In this document: piece after piece, positions 48,003-60,173 of the stretch
Numbering within the stretch: the stretch's first letter is position 1
Layout of the letters: each line of letters starts with the position of its first letter
The notes under the pieces: generated by a model
The model's input: only the letters and a program-made list of their open reading frames with translations
Told to the model about the DNA's origin: nothing
Databases searched by the model: none
Made by a program: the position numbers and the translations under genes
NCBI RefSeq assembly: GCF_000275845.1
Contig: NW_006766950.1
Coordinates: 84,534 to 148,533, forward strand
Length of the DNA: 64,000 nucleotides
Source of the DNA: Dichomitus squalens LYAD-421 SS1
Lineage: Eukaryota; Basidiomycota; Agaricomycetes; Polyporales; Polyporaceae
Reading direction: 5' to 3'

Positions 48003-48512
48003 CTATGAAAAGTCAAAGAAAGATACATACTCTGATTCCATGTTCTCGTCGACGGTAGGGAGTGTTTGAGCTGAGCGCTGCGCTGCTCGCTGCAGCGTTC
48101 TGGATTTAGCGGATTTGTAGGACCAGGGATCGGGTGCGGGGACAAAGAGGAAGACGGAGTTACGGTTCGAACGGCGTGGCGGTGACGACGAGGGGGATGA
48201 CTGCGTCGGCGTTGATGGAGGGGAGTCGGGGGAGGACAGGTTCTCCGACGCGGACTGCCTCGCTATCTGGCAATTGTAGCAGTCGCAGGACGGGTCCGTG
48301 ACTGCAGCCGAAGACGATGATGAAGAGACGGGAGGCGGAAGAGAGATGGTCGAGATGGATGAATTAGTGGAATGAGTAGATGAGATCGGTGTTACAAATT
48401 CAAGCGCAGAGGCGGGGGAATCAAGGATGGACATAGAGCTGTTGTCGACGCTGGAGGACGAGGAGGCATGCAAGTTGGCAGTCGAGACGACGATTGACGG
48501 GCGGTGGCGCAT
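48003..48512 (-). CDS. Ser-rich hypothetical protein
   Basis: Single open frame of 169 residues beginning MRHRPSIVVSTANLH, only 79 bases downstream of the Par32-like stop codon on the same strand. It is very rich in Ser/Pro/Thr, with a small cysteine pair motif DPSCDCYNCQIA and a more ordinary C-terminus (SVFLFVPAPDPWSYKSAKS and VDENMESEYVSFFDFS). The composition looks like a disordered regulatory protein. The close spacing to the upstream gene is unusual, so it might instead be part of that gene's 3' UTR. No function is proposed. Confidence 0.45.
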   Translation of the reverse strand: MRHRPSIVVSTANLHASSSSSVDNSSMSILDSPASALEFVTPISSTHSTNSSISTISLPPPVSSSSSSAAVTDPSCDCYNCQIARQSASENLSSPDSPPSTPTQSSPSSSPPRRSNRNSVFLFVPAPDPWSYKSAKSRTLQRAAQRSAQTLPTVDENMESEYVSFFDFS

Positions 48513-48590
48513 CTTGCTCGCCTTGTTCCTGATGGGGACAAGGAAGACGCGCTTGCGCTGTGATGCCGAGCCTGCACGCCTCGCAAGGAG

Positions 48591-49685
48591 TTATTCGTGC
48601 ACACGGGGCTCCGTGAGCTCGGTCACGGGTCGCATGTGCTCGGGGTCTTCGCCGTCCTTGGGAGGGTGAATGCCGACCTTGTTGAGGATGCGGGCGAGGC
48701 TGCTACCGCGATCCTTCGAGGGTGTTCTGGACGTGCTGCGGCTGCGACTCTGGGAGGGATCGCGGGAAGCCGACCTCGAGCGGACGATGTTGCCTGCGCC
48801 GCCGCGGCCCGTTGTCTCGTATTCGTGGGGGTGAGGGGAGGCCGGCTCCAGGGGTGGGCTGTGCATAGCTGTGATATTTGCGCGTCCGCCGCGACCGGTG
48901 GAGTGTCTAGGGGAGGAGATGAGCACGCAGAAGGAGGATGAAAGAATGAAGTACGTACATCCCCTCTTCGTGGAGGTACCTCAAACGCTCTTCGTCGTCC
49001 ATCTGGGCGAGCAACTCAGAGTCTAGCTGCACACCCGACTGCAGGTTGCCTGCACCCCCACGTCCAGTGGACGTCACGGGAACGCGAGAGCGAGAGCGAG
49101 ACTTGGAGCCTCCTGTGATGTTTCCGAGGCCACCGCGTCCGGAGGAACGCTGAAGGTGGGGTATGAGTGTCGACACGCACAAGAGGTGACGTATATGCGT
49201 ACCGCGCGGGCGTTCATGAGGTCTTCATTCCGCTCGACCACGCTGCGCTCGTATTCGGCGACACTAGCCGCTTGGTCACTTACAAGGGATGCAGTCTGGG
49301 GATGGTTCTCGGGGACTACGGAGGCATTGCGTGCTTGCGACCCTGAGCGGATGTTGCCCATGCCACCGCGACCGGTGGATTTGAGCTACGCTCCTGTGAG
49401 CCTGGATGTCTGCACGCGAAAACTTAGTATACTCACGCGCTCGGGGTCTACATGTGTTTCGCGTCCGCGCACGGGGGATAGAGGTTCGCTCGGCGGAGGA
49501 GGACTTGCAGGGTCGGTAGATGGTCTACGAATGTTGCCAACGCCGCCGCGGCCGGACGACTGGTAGAGGGACGAGTTAGGGAGCGAATCTCGCGAGTCAT
49601 GAATGGGACGCACGAATGCTTCTCGACCGCGCGAGACGGAGCGACGCTCTGTGGGGGTGGAGGGCTGACCGTCTGTTTCTGCCAT
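48591..49685 (-). CDS. Par32-like GRGG-repeat protein (DUF3602 family)
   Basis: Four exons on the minus strand, 49437-49685, 49203-49385, 48959-49149 and 48591-48906, give 312 residues from MAETDGQPSTPTERRS. The protein is hydrophilic, Ser/Arg-rich and probably disordered. It carries six short repeats: SSGRGGVGNI, STGRGGMGNI, SSGRGGLGNI, STGRGGAGNL, STGRGGRANI and TTGRGGAGNI. This is the diagnostic repeat of the fungal DUF3602 family, whose yeast member Par32 is phosphorylated in TORC1-dependent fashion and inhibits the ammonium transporters Mep1/Mep3. The C-terminus has SLARILNKVGIHPP, a short helical motif. A TATATT motif and CT-rich leader lie just upstream. The Par32-type role is inferred from the repeat. 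Confidence 0.88.
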
Positions 49686-49989
49686 GGCCAGGGAGGTGAG
49701 AATGGAGGGGGAGAGGGAGAGGAGGATGAGAGGAGGGAGTCAGGTCAATATATTAGGCGCGCATGACATGGGCCAGGGACAGCCCACACCTGCGCCACTG
49801 TCCAAGGAAAACGTCTGCAGACACGAAGGCCCGATCCGGCATGTCACTTCAGAAGAGGTGTATGCAGCCGTGTCCGACGCCGCGCGATAAGAAAATGGCC
49901 CAGGAGGCCGATACCGGCGTGGGCGAGCGCGGGCACGGCTTATCTCCTTATCTCGCGCTCCCCCAAGGGCCCAACATCTGGAAACGAGG

Positions 49990-50229
49990 CTACTCACCCT
50001 CTATCTTTCCTCCCACTACCTTCCCCCGATACGACTTCTGCAGCGAGCCAATGCTCTCGTCGTCATCCACTGCTGTCGCGTCCGTGTCGTTCGAGGCGAT
50101 GGACTGGCCGTCGTCGGGGGCGTGAGCCTTTTTCCCCAGTCTAGCGCCCAGCGCGCCAGTCCAAGAGGGCCTCCGTTGCCCCGAGCCTGCGGAATCTTTG
50201 CTGTCCTGTCGCCTCAACATTGTTAGCAT
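49990..50229 (-). CDS. Small hypothetical protein or first exon
   Basis: Open frame MLTMLRRQDSKDSAGSGQRRPSW... of 79 codons, protein-like in composition (GALGARLGKKAHAPDDGQSIASND, DDDESIGSLQKSYRGKVVGGK). It lies just upstream of the Par32-like gene on the same strand. A strong GTGAGT donor (complement 49992-49997) suggests it is an exon. A short downstream continuation after a CTGCAG acceptor near 49820 would end quickly in VMRA-stop. It may start at the second ATG (50220). No family was recognised. Confidence 0.4.
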   Translation of the reverse strand: MLTMLRRQDSKDSAGSGQRRPSWTGALGARLGKKAHAPDDGQSIASNDTDATAVDDDESIGSLQKSYRGKVVGGKIEGE

Positions 50230-51900
50230 CGTCAGTCAATCGTCAAACCTTTGGAGAGTAGTCCTGGGAAGGAAGGGGGCAGGCGGTGGGCGGTGTGCTG
50301 GCAGGGAGAATTTCGTGAGTACCCTATGTATCGCTAGACGGTACTAGTACCGTCGCCTACCAGAGTCACGCCGTGTTCCGGCTCTTGCGCTCTATTGCGA
50401 TGTGTCTGCGTCATGGGACGTGCGTGCTCGGCGTGCTTCGCTCCCTCATGCGCCCTGCCTCTACGTTTTTAGCTTTTATCCGCTCCTTTGGCTCGCCTTC
50501 CACCATTCTGTTGCGCTTCTCATGACCTGCTCCTGCCTCCGGATGTCGTTACGTCCCCAGATTACATTCCACACGTGGAGGGCCCATCCACCTGTCAGGA
50601 GTCCAAGATTCGCAGAGGCATGGCCCATATTGGTGACGAATGGCGACAGAGACAATCGTGCGAGATGGCGCGCCCATCTAGTTGCAACGCCACCACCAAC
50701 GTTCGCACTCTGCTTGCTCCGCTCTGGCAACACGACGGCTGCAAGTGCCATGGCGCTCAGTAACTCTTGCTCTTCTCGTCCTCCTCTGGTCCTCCGAAGC
50801 CTTTGATATTGCCACAGTTGTCCTCGTCAATCTTTGCCCTGTCACCCTATGGCCTACCTTGGGACTTTGCGGGCGTAGCGAACCCCACGCCTGGAGCCTG
50901 ATTCTTGTCACGCAACCGCTAGTATGTATGGTGTTTGTTCGCACAGCAATATATTGAATTTCCACATATTCGCCTACTGTCTCCCATCTGGCACTACGTT
51001 CCCTTCCTCCAGTTCCTTCAGCGAAGGTGTGGGTTATTCTTGGGCCAATGAAGCCCTCATATTACTCTACTGCTTCTCGATGGCCTTTCGGCATCCGCAC
51101 TCTCCGTGTCTTGCTAACTATAGGTACCATCCCATGGCGCTCAGGCCGCGCGGTCTTGTAATGTTCAAGTCATATGCCAGACGAGACCTTTCGGGCTTCC
51201 ACCCTAGGCCATGCTGTTTTCCTCCGAAGAACGCCGCGAATTTTCCGCATGAGGGCCAGGGGGGAGCTGGAAGTCCGAGTCGTAGCACGTTCGTCAGTTG
51301 AGTGAGACACAGCTCTCGGTGGGATACAAATGTGTCGAGCAGCGGATGGGAACGTAGAGCTTGCTGGTAACGGGCTCCTGCGTCGAGGGTTACCCGAGGC
51401 TGACCGGCGCTCGGTGTGCGTATGGTCCTACTACTTCCTCTACGGTGCGTTTAGCCGCAGCCTTTGATTTCGACAATGTGTTAAGACTCACGATGGGCCA
51501 CAGCACTGCAGAAAACCTTGTCCGACCACTGCAGCGTTAGTTTATGCTATGCCGAAGGAATGCCATGCTTTCCCATGTAGTACCGTTTACTCTCGCGGTC
51601 GCTCACCGAGTTGAAGGCGCACTGGACGCTCGGCGTGAATGGGCGCACGCATGAGCCCGGAGTTCAACGAAAGGATCAGCTTGTTTCGTGGATTTGCTAT
51701 GTTGTCTGCCATATCGGCAGGTAAGCTGGTCATCGCGCAGAGATTGACAGGCGTCGGTCCCCGAAAGAGCTTCAAGCTTGCGTTGCTTCTCACCCTTCAC
51801 ACTGCCATCACAATTCTATCCTGCGATACGACGCCTTGCAATGACGTTCAAGAGACCGACATGACTCTCGGGATGACGTTACGGTCGTCCGCATTGAACA
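50230..51900. other. Intergenic region, nothing recognised
   Basis: Divergent spacer between the small minus-strand ORF and the catalase gene. Short frames only. Confidence 0.4.
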
Positions 51901-51907
51901 TATAAAT
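51901..51907 (+). promoter_or_regulatory. TATA box of the catalase gene
   Basis: TATAAAT, 80 bases before the ATG at 51987. Confidence 0.55.
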
Positions 51908-51986
51908 CCGCCGTTGCTCTTTCCCCCGACCCACATCCACCCCCTCTTCAGCGACGACGTCTGTCACATAGTCCGTACGGTGCACC

Positions 51987-54283
51987 ATGGCCTCCTTCAT
52001 CCAAGACACTCTTGCCCAGATTCCCGGCATCGACCCGCGCGTGAACCAGCGCATGCAGTTTTTCTCTGGCATGAACGACGGGCCCGCCAAGACCGCCGCG
52101 CGCATCACCGGGGTCACCCAGGAACCTCACGCTAAGGACGACAGCCCGATCTACACCGGCAACTTTGGCCAACCCATCCCCGATCCCTGGTAGCTGTCTC
52201 CGGTCCTCTCAAGGTCGTTGTATGCGCTGACCAGGTGCATATATGCCAGCCATTCGCTGAACATCGGCGGCATTCCCTACCAGGGCGACGCCCTACTTCT
52301 CGAAAAACAGCAAGCGTTCGACCGCATGAAGATTACGGAGCGCATCGTTCATCCTTGCGGCAGCTCGGCGCTTGGTTACTTCCAAGTATGTGCAGCAATT
52401 GCTCGGGAGCACCTGTGTCTAACGTACCGACAATCCGGACAATAGGTAAACCAAGACGTGTCCCACCTGACCAAGGCCGCGTTTCTGCAGCCTGGTAAGA
52501 GGACGCCAGTGTACTCTCGCTTCTCCACCGTCACCTATGGGGTATGTGTCGACGTGACCGTAAGATCCTCATATACGTGTTGATCCGCGTGGCGGTAGCG
52601 TGAGTTCCCGGACAGCGCGAGGAACCCTCGTGGGTTCGCGACCAAATTCTATACTGAAGAAGGTGATTCATGATCCATATCTAGCATGTCATTGCTCACA
52701 CCATAGCTCAGGAAACTATGACCTCGTTGGGCTCAATTTCCCTGTCTTCTTCGTCCGGGATCCATTCATGGGGCCGGATAACATCAGGTACTACACCCGT
52801 TGTGGTTATGCGTTCAAGGCGGTCTCTGACGGCACTTTGTCAAGATCTCAGCAGCGCCACCCCAAGAGCTTCTTACTGGACTACAATGCGTGGTTCGACT
52901 ACCTGGCCAACGTCCCTGAGTCCCAGCACGCTGGGTTGATGTTATTATCTGATCACGCCACCCCTGTCGGCTGGCGATTCATGAGCGGTTACGGTGTCCA
53001 CACGTTCCGATGGGTCAACAAAGAGGGTAGCTATGTCTTTGTGAAGGTATATCTACCCTCATACCCGGAAAAGCTGTATCCTTTGATGACCTTTCGTTCC
53101 AGTATCACTGGATATCCAAGCAAGGTGTTAAGCAGTGGTCCCATGATGAGGCCACCCGTGTTTGTGGAGAGGATCCCGACTATTCTAAGCGCGATCTATT
53201 CGAGCATATCGAGAAAGGCGGTGATGCACGCTGGACTATGATGGTTCAAGTTATGCAACCCGAGCAGATCGCTAGTATCAACTTCGACCCGTTCGACCCG
53301 ACAAAAATTTGGCCTCGCAGTCAGTTCCCTATGCAGGAGGTCGGGGAGCTTGTCTTGAACCGTAACCCAGAGGTATGAAACTTCATCGAGCAGGCACAAG
53401 ATAAATCTGACCTTGGGTAGGACTACTTCAGGGATGTTGAACAAGCCGCCTTCTCGCCTGGTTCTCTCGTGCCGGGTATCGAGGCCTCCCCCGATCCGCT
53501 CCTTCAGTGGCGCATGTTCTTTTACCGTGACGCTCAGTACCACCGCCTAGGAAGCGCCAATATTCACCAGATCCCCGTCAATTGCCCTTTCATGGCCAAG
53601 TGCGTCTGTTCGTTACTCTATTGTGTATGCCTCGTACTCACTCTACTCGTAGATTCCACTCTCCCGACAACTACAACGGCACCATGCGTATCGACGGGAA
53701 CACTGGTGGAAAGCCGTACTACGTAGGTATATCTGTGTGTATCCTGTGATCATCTACTCATCTACTGCCGCAGTTCCCCAACAGTTATCACAATCAGAAA
53801 CCTACGACCGGCGGCACCCCAGGCTTCCTACCTAGCGCAGCTGAGACGCCAATGCAAGTCGCGAATCACGTCGTGTCTAGGATTGGCCACTATTTCCACG
53901 AGGGCAAGCCCTCCGAGTACGACCAAGTGCGCGAGCTGTACAATCGAGTCCTTTCTGTGGAGGAGCGAGAGAACCTGCATCGCAACACTGCTCGCTTGCT
54001 CAAAGTCAGTACTGAATATAATGTCTGTGACGTTAATGGCTAATATTGCTTGTAGCACGCCGAGCCGATCGTCCAGAAGAACTACCTTATACAGCAGTGC
54101 GCCATCATGCGCGAGTATGCCGAAGCCATTTACGACCTCCTGCCGGAGCACGAAGGGTATAGCTTCAAGGACATCGAGGCCGGTGCTCCTATGGCGCATA
54201 TGGTTCACAAGAACCCCCAGTTTGTCTCGGACCAAGGCAAGACCTTCATGGGCATGCCCGTGCGTGCGATGACGATCGCCTAA
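51987..54283 (+). CDS. Catalase-family haem protein with non-canonical distal site
   Basis: Eleven exons (51987-52189, 52250-52385, 52446-52541, 52599-52662, 52712-52787, 52845-53046, 53103-53372, 53421-53599, 53653-53722, 53774-54004, 54056-54283) give 584 residues, all phases consistent. It follows small-subunit catalases from end to end: [16 protein letters not shown] with distal His (H102), [60 protein letters not shown], and [16 protein letters not shown] with the proximal haem Tyr (Y384) and Arg (R380). The usual VGNNxP, whose first Asn is catalytic, reads VGLNFP (L174). Canonical catalases convert 2 H2O2 to O2 and water; altered activity here is possible. No C-terminal SKL-type peroxisome signal (ends AMTIA). 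Confidence 0.93.
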
Positions 54284-55288
54284 ATCCTCTCCTACTACCA
54301 CTACACAACAGCGGTGGTCCAAGTGCGTATGTACGAATAGTAAAGAATCATTTGTTCCAAACGCAGACGGTTGTATCAGATAGACGAATCGAATATCCGA
54401 TGATACTGCATACGTTCGCTGGACAACGATTGCGCTGTTCGCAATGAGCAAAAATGTATATGGCTATCATGGGCCGGCGCCGCAGAGCGCTGGCCATAGG
54501 ATAGCAATGTACTAGCTTCATCGTATCGAGTCCCCCGAGAGTCTGCAGGGCATATAGATCAAGCTGTCGCACCTCGTATGGCAGGGTCGCAGCAATTCTG
54601 AGCACCTGCATATCATCTCCGTCAGCTAAGTACTACTGGCGACTCACCGGAAATATTGCAGCAGCACGACGTCGATAATCCATATTGATATGCATGTTGC
54701 CGACAGGGTGCTATGTAGACATGTGGAGGTACTTGAGGTACTTTCTTATGGAGAGCCACTAACAATTCAAGGGGCTGCATATAGTGGTACACGTCCGAGT
54801 TTTATCGTGCAGGTACGTTTGGTCTGAACGATCGGGGCACAAATTCAGCGAAACTGCTCGAAAATTATCAGGTACATGCCTAAACCTGGGGCTTGAATTG
54901 CTTAAAATGAACTCAGAGCGACTGCCCATTCCACAGTACGGCTTGTTTGCACCAATAGTTATGTTATGAGGCATGCACAACATAACCATCGGCTACCGCA
55001 GCGAACCAAGCTAGACCAGGAGTCACGGCTAGGGACAGCAGACGAGTTCCCTCGCATGTGCCAGCTCTTATCCAGCAGCGGTGCTGTGTTGAGAGGGTGG
55101 AATCTAGTTTGTGGTCTTCATAAGTAATAATGACTGACAAGACAGAGCGACGAGATGACAGGAGGCTGGTCAAGTATAGCACCTTCATGTGAACGAGCAA
55201 TGAGTAACGGCGGCCTTCGTCGTGTCCTGGTGATAGACATACGTAACGGTTGATGTACAAGAAACGAGGGTTGCGAGCTCAACCCTTC
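54284..55288. other. Intergenic region, nothing recognised
   Basis: Convergent 3' flanks of the catalase (plus) and the first DUF6533-type gene (minus). No other feature seen. Confidence 0.4.
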
Positions 55289-57181
55289 TCACGAGTCGTA
55301 GTAGTACCCAAGATCCTCCAGTTCATAATCACGGGTATCACCGGATTGACCCGTGAACGCATGGTCAAATGCGAGCGTCGTCTGTCGATCGGCGTAGTCG
55401 TCCAGTGTTTGTTCAGAGGACCGGGCGGCGGCCTTGCGAAGATTGAGCAGCACGCGAGTGCACAGCGCACTATGGACGACCCGGAGAGGCCTAGAAAGGT
55501 CGATGGGCGTCAGTGCGAGCGGTGCCACCGTGCAACGTGCCTTCGGAAGACGGCTGGCGGAGCACCGGAGATGAGGAGAATAGAAGGGCACTGACATCTG
55601 CATGAAGGAAGAGAGCTCTTGCTATGTAGAATGGGGGGAAGCATATTATCAATGCCGTTCCGAGCATTCAGGGCGTCAGATTGCATGCAAGACTGACCGG
55701 CGCGAGAAGCATAACAAGCAAATTGAGAATGGACAGAGCTTAGCAGATGAGCATCGCATGAGTATTGGAGGAAGGTGCATAGCTCGTGGAGCATACCGAG
55801 GACGATGGCAAAGAAAGCTGTGCCTGTCATCCGGCATGAGGTGGCCGTTCGGATGGAGCATACTGTGCACCCACCGTCACGATACATGGTATGGAAGACC
55901 GCGCCTTTTGATATGCCATCGACTAGGTTATAGGGCCTGTGAATCAGATAGGAAGCGAACGTCAGAAAAGCACCATACCGACGACTGCTGAGTTCCTTTT
56001 GAGAAGTGTAATGACGATAATCCCTGGAATTGACGTAGTAAATTGAAGATGATCAAGTCCCAAAATTTGCATTCACCTGTCTCGGCGCAGATCAAGCACG
56101 CGTACGCGGGCCAGGCGTCCTGGTCCTGGACGCACGGCACACAGCCGAGTACGTGCACAATCGAATCCGGAAACTCTGCGGCCCGGCTGTTAGGAGATGG
56201 CAATCGAGCGTTTCGAACGGGGAACTCACGAATAGCCGAAGAGACGACCTGACTGACCACATATAACGAGAACGGCTGACATGCGGTAAAATCAGTATAG
56301 CGCTTTCACCGCTATCGCAAGGATGACTTACGAGCATCATTGCGGCGGCGCCGACGAGCATGGTCACAACATATCTGTTGAACTCCCATAGCGCCATCGT
56401 TCTTGCCATCAATATGACTGATTGGCACGTCAGCATTTTTTGCGTCCTTGATTGTATGACAGGCTAAGACAGACATTCGGAAAACAGCGTGCCGACCACA
56501 TAGGAATCTGAGTGACACATCAGTAGTAAAAACACTAGACATCTGTTTCGCGACACCTACAGGATAGTATTTGAAATCTTTGCTTGCAGGCCTTGAAGGA
56601 GGAATTCGTTAATGTCCACTTGACAAGAAAAGGCTATGAACCGAGCCAAGGCGTACCTCCGCGGTCTGTGTCCCTAGATCCACTTGGAGTACGTTAACTT
56701 ACATCCCTTGCAAAGGTACCTGAGTATATATCTCACGAACGATCGCCAAGGTCGTGTCGAAGAGTGGAGAGTACTTGTTGATCAGAAAGACAACTTTCAT
56801 GGTGCTTAGCCTGGTAGGCCATATGAATGTGATCTAATGTTTACATGGTCAAATAGGAGTCGTTCTCGGAGTAGTTTGAGACCTACTTCGTCTGGGAACG
56901 TAGCGAAGATCTCGAACAACTGCACTGGTTCTAACACATCCTCGAACAGACGTAAAGCTGGAATGCGCACCACAAAGGTTAACGAGGAAACTATACACGG
57001 GTCAGCAGATGCGAGGGGAGTTGATGATATGATCACCTTTTGTGTTCTAGGAAGATATATTCAATATCACGCTGTATCTCAATATGTCGAAGATGGAATG
57101 ACTCACTTGGACCATTCTGACAAGAGAGGGGTCACCTATTGCACTGTTGGTTTGGGCGAGGATGAAGTCGTTCGTGTCCAT
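55289..57181 (-). CDS. DUF6533-type multi-span membrane protein, array copy A
   Basis: Recognised exon pieces on the minus strand: 57107-57181 (MDTNDFILAQTNSAIGDPS); a segment ending LFEIFATFPDE (to about 56868); an exon starting ITFIWPTRLSTMKVVFLINKYSPLFD; a segment with ARTMALWEFNRYVVTMLVGAA (about 56350-56410); and a C-terminal exon with PLRVVHSALCTRVLLNLRKAA ending at the TGA at 55289-55291. This order (acidic TLPDE motif, W-P before a hydrophobic span, MVRT-AxW helix, then TRxxLxLRxA tail) is that of basidiomycete DUF6533 membrane proteins, which have about seven spans. Middle exon borders are not settled. The function of the family is unknown; receptor-like roles are guessed only from topology. 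Confidence 0.65.
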
Positions 57182-58315
57182 AATTCCACACGAAGCGGAG
57201 ACTGAGGCGGGGTTGTTAGGGCGCTGGACTTTCTCAGAAGTCCCTACACGGCAGATGAGCCTCTTATCCTCCCATGAGCGTAGAACGAAGCGGAGACAAG
57301 TGACCTGGGGCGTGAGATTCTGATCATATAACTCCTGTATTTTAGATATCATGGGGTGTTTGGAAAAAAGGCATAGTACGCGACGAACCTGGCGGTGCGT
57401 ACGCGTGGCACAGGAATGTAAGGATGAACACAAGATCCGGTGTGGCAGCACACACGGCCAAACCGGCTCTGATTCACAATCTCTGCATCAGAGTTTCAGA
57501 TAGACAATGTGAATGACGGTCGCAGCTAAGTATTCCATGTTAGACGTCAAGCTGGAGCAGCGAGAGGTCAAGCCAAGGACGGTCCAGATTCGGGTCCAGA
57601 GCTCGCCTTTGAGCTCGGCCCTCACAACACACAACCTGTCCTCCAAGGGGACGACTACATCGTCATGATCATCAGTTGGAGAGTAGAGAGTAAGATGTTG
57701 ATGTTCAAACAAACGAACAGTATTCGTACAGCTGGGTCGCCGGGTCCACTTGCATGAAGAAAGGCACTTCGAGCAATTGAAAGTCTTCTCGACGTACAAG
57801 AATGACAGGGGTAGTATATGGTTCATTGCTGTAAGGCCACCGAATTTAGGACTCGCCGAGCATCTAGAGTTTGTTTCTAAGTTCGCCGAAAGTCACGAGG
57901 GCCTCTGTCAATACATGCGACCTAAGTATCCATTTCTGAGGGCCAAGGTAGCATAACGGAGTGATTGAGAAGGATAAGACAACTGATGATCATGGGTCAA
58001 GAGGTACGAGGAGCGATTCAAGGCTGGGTCCATGTGGCGCGGGTGTCTCGTACCTATGACGACAGACGCTCGCCGCCGCCCACTGCTGCCTGTACCGATG
58101 ACCGCCCTCAAGGTTTCTCTCGAAGCGCCTCTTGACAGAATTTGTGATAGAAGTCGGTGTGGTCAGTTATACTGAAAGTGTTTCGCCCGCCTGTTCATGT
58201 CCCTGGAGACTCCGAAAGTGCGCGGCGGTCATGTTTCTCGCCGACTCTACATGATTGTCGCCTTCATTTGCAAGAACAATCCAACAGAATGGCAGTCCAG
58301 AGGCAACAGGCAGTG
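57182..58315. other. Spacer between array copies A and C
   Basis: It contains a minus-strand open frame (57488-57826) with no family resemblance and no recognisable DUF6533 blocks. It could be the remains of a lost copy or plain spacer. Confidence 0.35.
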
Positions 58316-60173
58316 TCAAATGGCGTTCCCGGAATCTTCAGCATCTCTGAGAGATATACGGTCCTGTGGCATTCCACTGGTGGCCAGTTCCCATCCCAAA
58401 GTCGTGACCCTCGTTTGCTCTCTATATGACGTGTCTCCCGAGGTCTTGGCAGCGGAACTACGGAGGTTGAGCAGAACTCGCGTGACCAGGGTGCTATGCA
58501 CTACCCTGAGGGGCCTTCGATATAGAGTTAGCATAGAGACAGGCCAATCACTAGCAAAAGGACTTACATCTCCATCGCTGAGGAAAACTCCGGCTGAAAA
58601 TGCAGTGCGAACTCAGCAGTCTGCACAAGCATATGGTAGGGAACATAGTGATTACTTCGGCGAGCATGAGCACCAGGAGATTGGCCACTGAGATCGCTGA
58701 AAGCACGCAATTATCAGCAACGAGGGCAGGAGATCATGAGATTTGAGAAGCGTACTCCCTATGACAAGATAAGCTAGCGCGCCTTCGGTAGTACTGTAGT
58801 CAATAGTTGATCCAGAAGGCATCTTCTGATATCACTCACAGTCGCGATAGATGGTAGGAAACAATGTTCTTATCGTGGCTCTCGGAGCTATAAACAACAA
58901 TCATCAGAGGAATATCGACGAGAGATCCATTGTCAAAACTGACCTGCTCTGCGTTCTCTATACCATAGTACGAAGGTCAATACGATGATAGCTAGACATA
59001 GTGCAGGCATACGATATTCAGCGCTTTGTGGCTTATGGGAACAAGATAGTTCCTAACCGGTGTCCCCGAGAACCATGCACGCTAATGCTGGCCAAGCATC
59101 CAGGTTGCTTGGAACACACTCTATGAGACGCAATGCATTCACCGCAGGAACTAGATGCTTGTGGGTGGACACATCACTGCAATGAGTCGAAACACTCACA
59201 CTCGACGTATAGGTTGGACTGGTAAACAGCATAGACGCACACCATCTATGATATGGTCAAGAAGGGCATGTCACAGAAAGTGCAAGCACCTACCCCAATG
59301 GCGCTCGCTCCTCCGGCAAGTAAGGCCAGTACGTACTTGTTCCATCCCCATAGAGCGATCGTTCTGGCGAGCAAGATAGCTGGCGAGCTGTTCTATCAGC
59401 ATCTCAACAGCGGTATTAGTAGCTCGACCCCACGCTTCACCTTCGGAACAAATCGTGCCGCTGAAGTAGAAGCCTGGGGATATCAATGACATGGCATGAC
59501 GGTCCAGGTTGACGCTGAACGAAGGGAACACTCACTAGATATGACCTTGTAATGCGATAAGCAGAGCTATGGATTGATACGTGAGCAACGGTATGGACAC
59601 TTGGAAGCAGGTCCTGACCTGTAAACTCGTAGTTGTTTGGAAGATCGCTGAACAACACCAAGATGGGCCTTACGTCGTCTGTGAGCAATGTCGGGAGGTG
59701 ACTCACTGACTAGATCCAGTGCCTGGTCCACGATGGGCGAGTACTTGTTGAATAAGTACAGAGCTTTGGACATGCTCAACCTTCCTGGCCACACGAGAGC
59801 AACCTGTCGTATCTGATCAGTACAATTGTGACATGACACGACCAACAAATGACAACAGGTACCTCGTCGGGGAGGGTCGACAGTATTTCGAGGACCTAGT
59901 ATAAGTTAACATATGTAACCCAGGATAGAGGACATAAAGAATTCCACCAAAAGGGTTGCTGAGGACACTGTAATATACGAACATCATCTCCCGCATACAC
60001 CACGACGAAAGCGGAAGGGAGTACCTTTGACGTACTGACATGATTTTGGTCAGGTGTCCCGAACCGATAAATTCTAGGCAGCATACCTTAGTTGCTCTCA
60101 GCAGATAGAGACCAGAGTCTCCGCCAACGCTGTAGACATTTTGGCCTTGGGTCTGAGGGAAGCTGGCGTACAT
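58316..60173 (-). CDS. DUF6533-type multi-span membrane protein, array copy C
   Basis: The start is MYASFPQTQGQNVYSVGG (ATG complement at 60171-60173). Downstream pieces follow the same order as copy A: VLEILSTLPDE, then a clean intron to IRQVALVWPGRLSMSKALYLF and NKYSPIVDQALDLV, then AILLARTIALWGWNKYVLALLAGG (about 59300-59395). The C-terminal RRPLRVVHSTLVTRVLLNLRSSAA runs to the stop at 58316-58318. The shared landmarks and similar span (about 1.9 kb) show that A and C are paralogues from tandem duplication. Several central exons are short and their borders were not all resolved, so I cannot exclude a disabling change. Confidence 0.6.
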
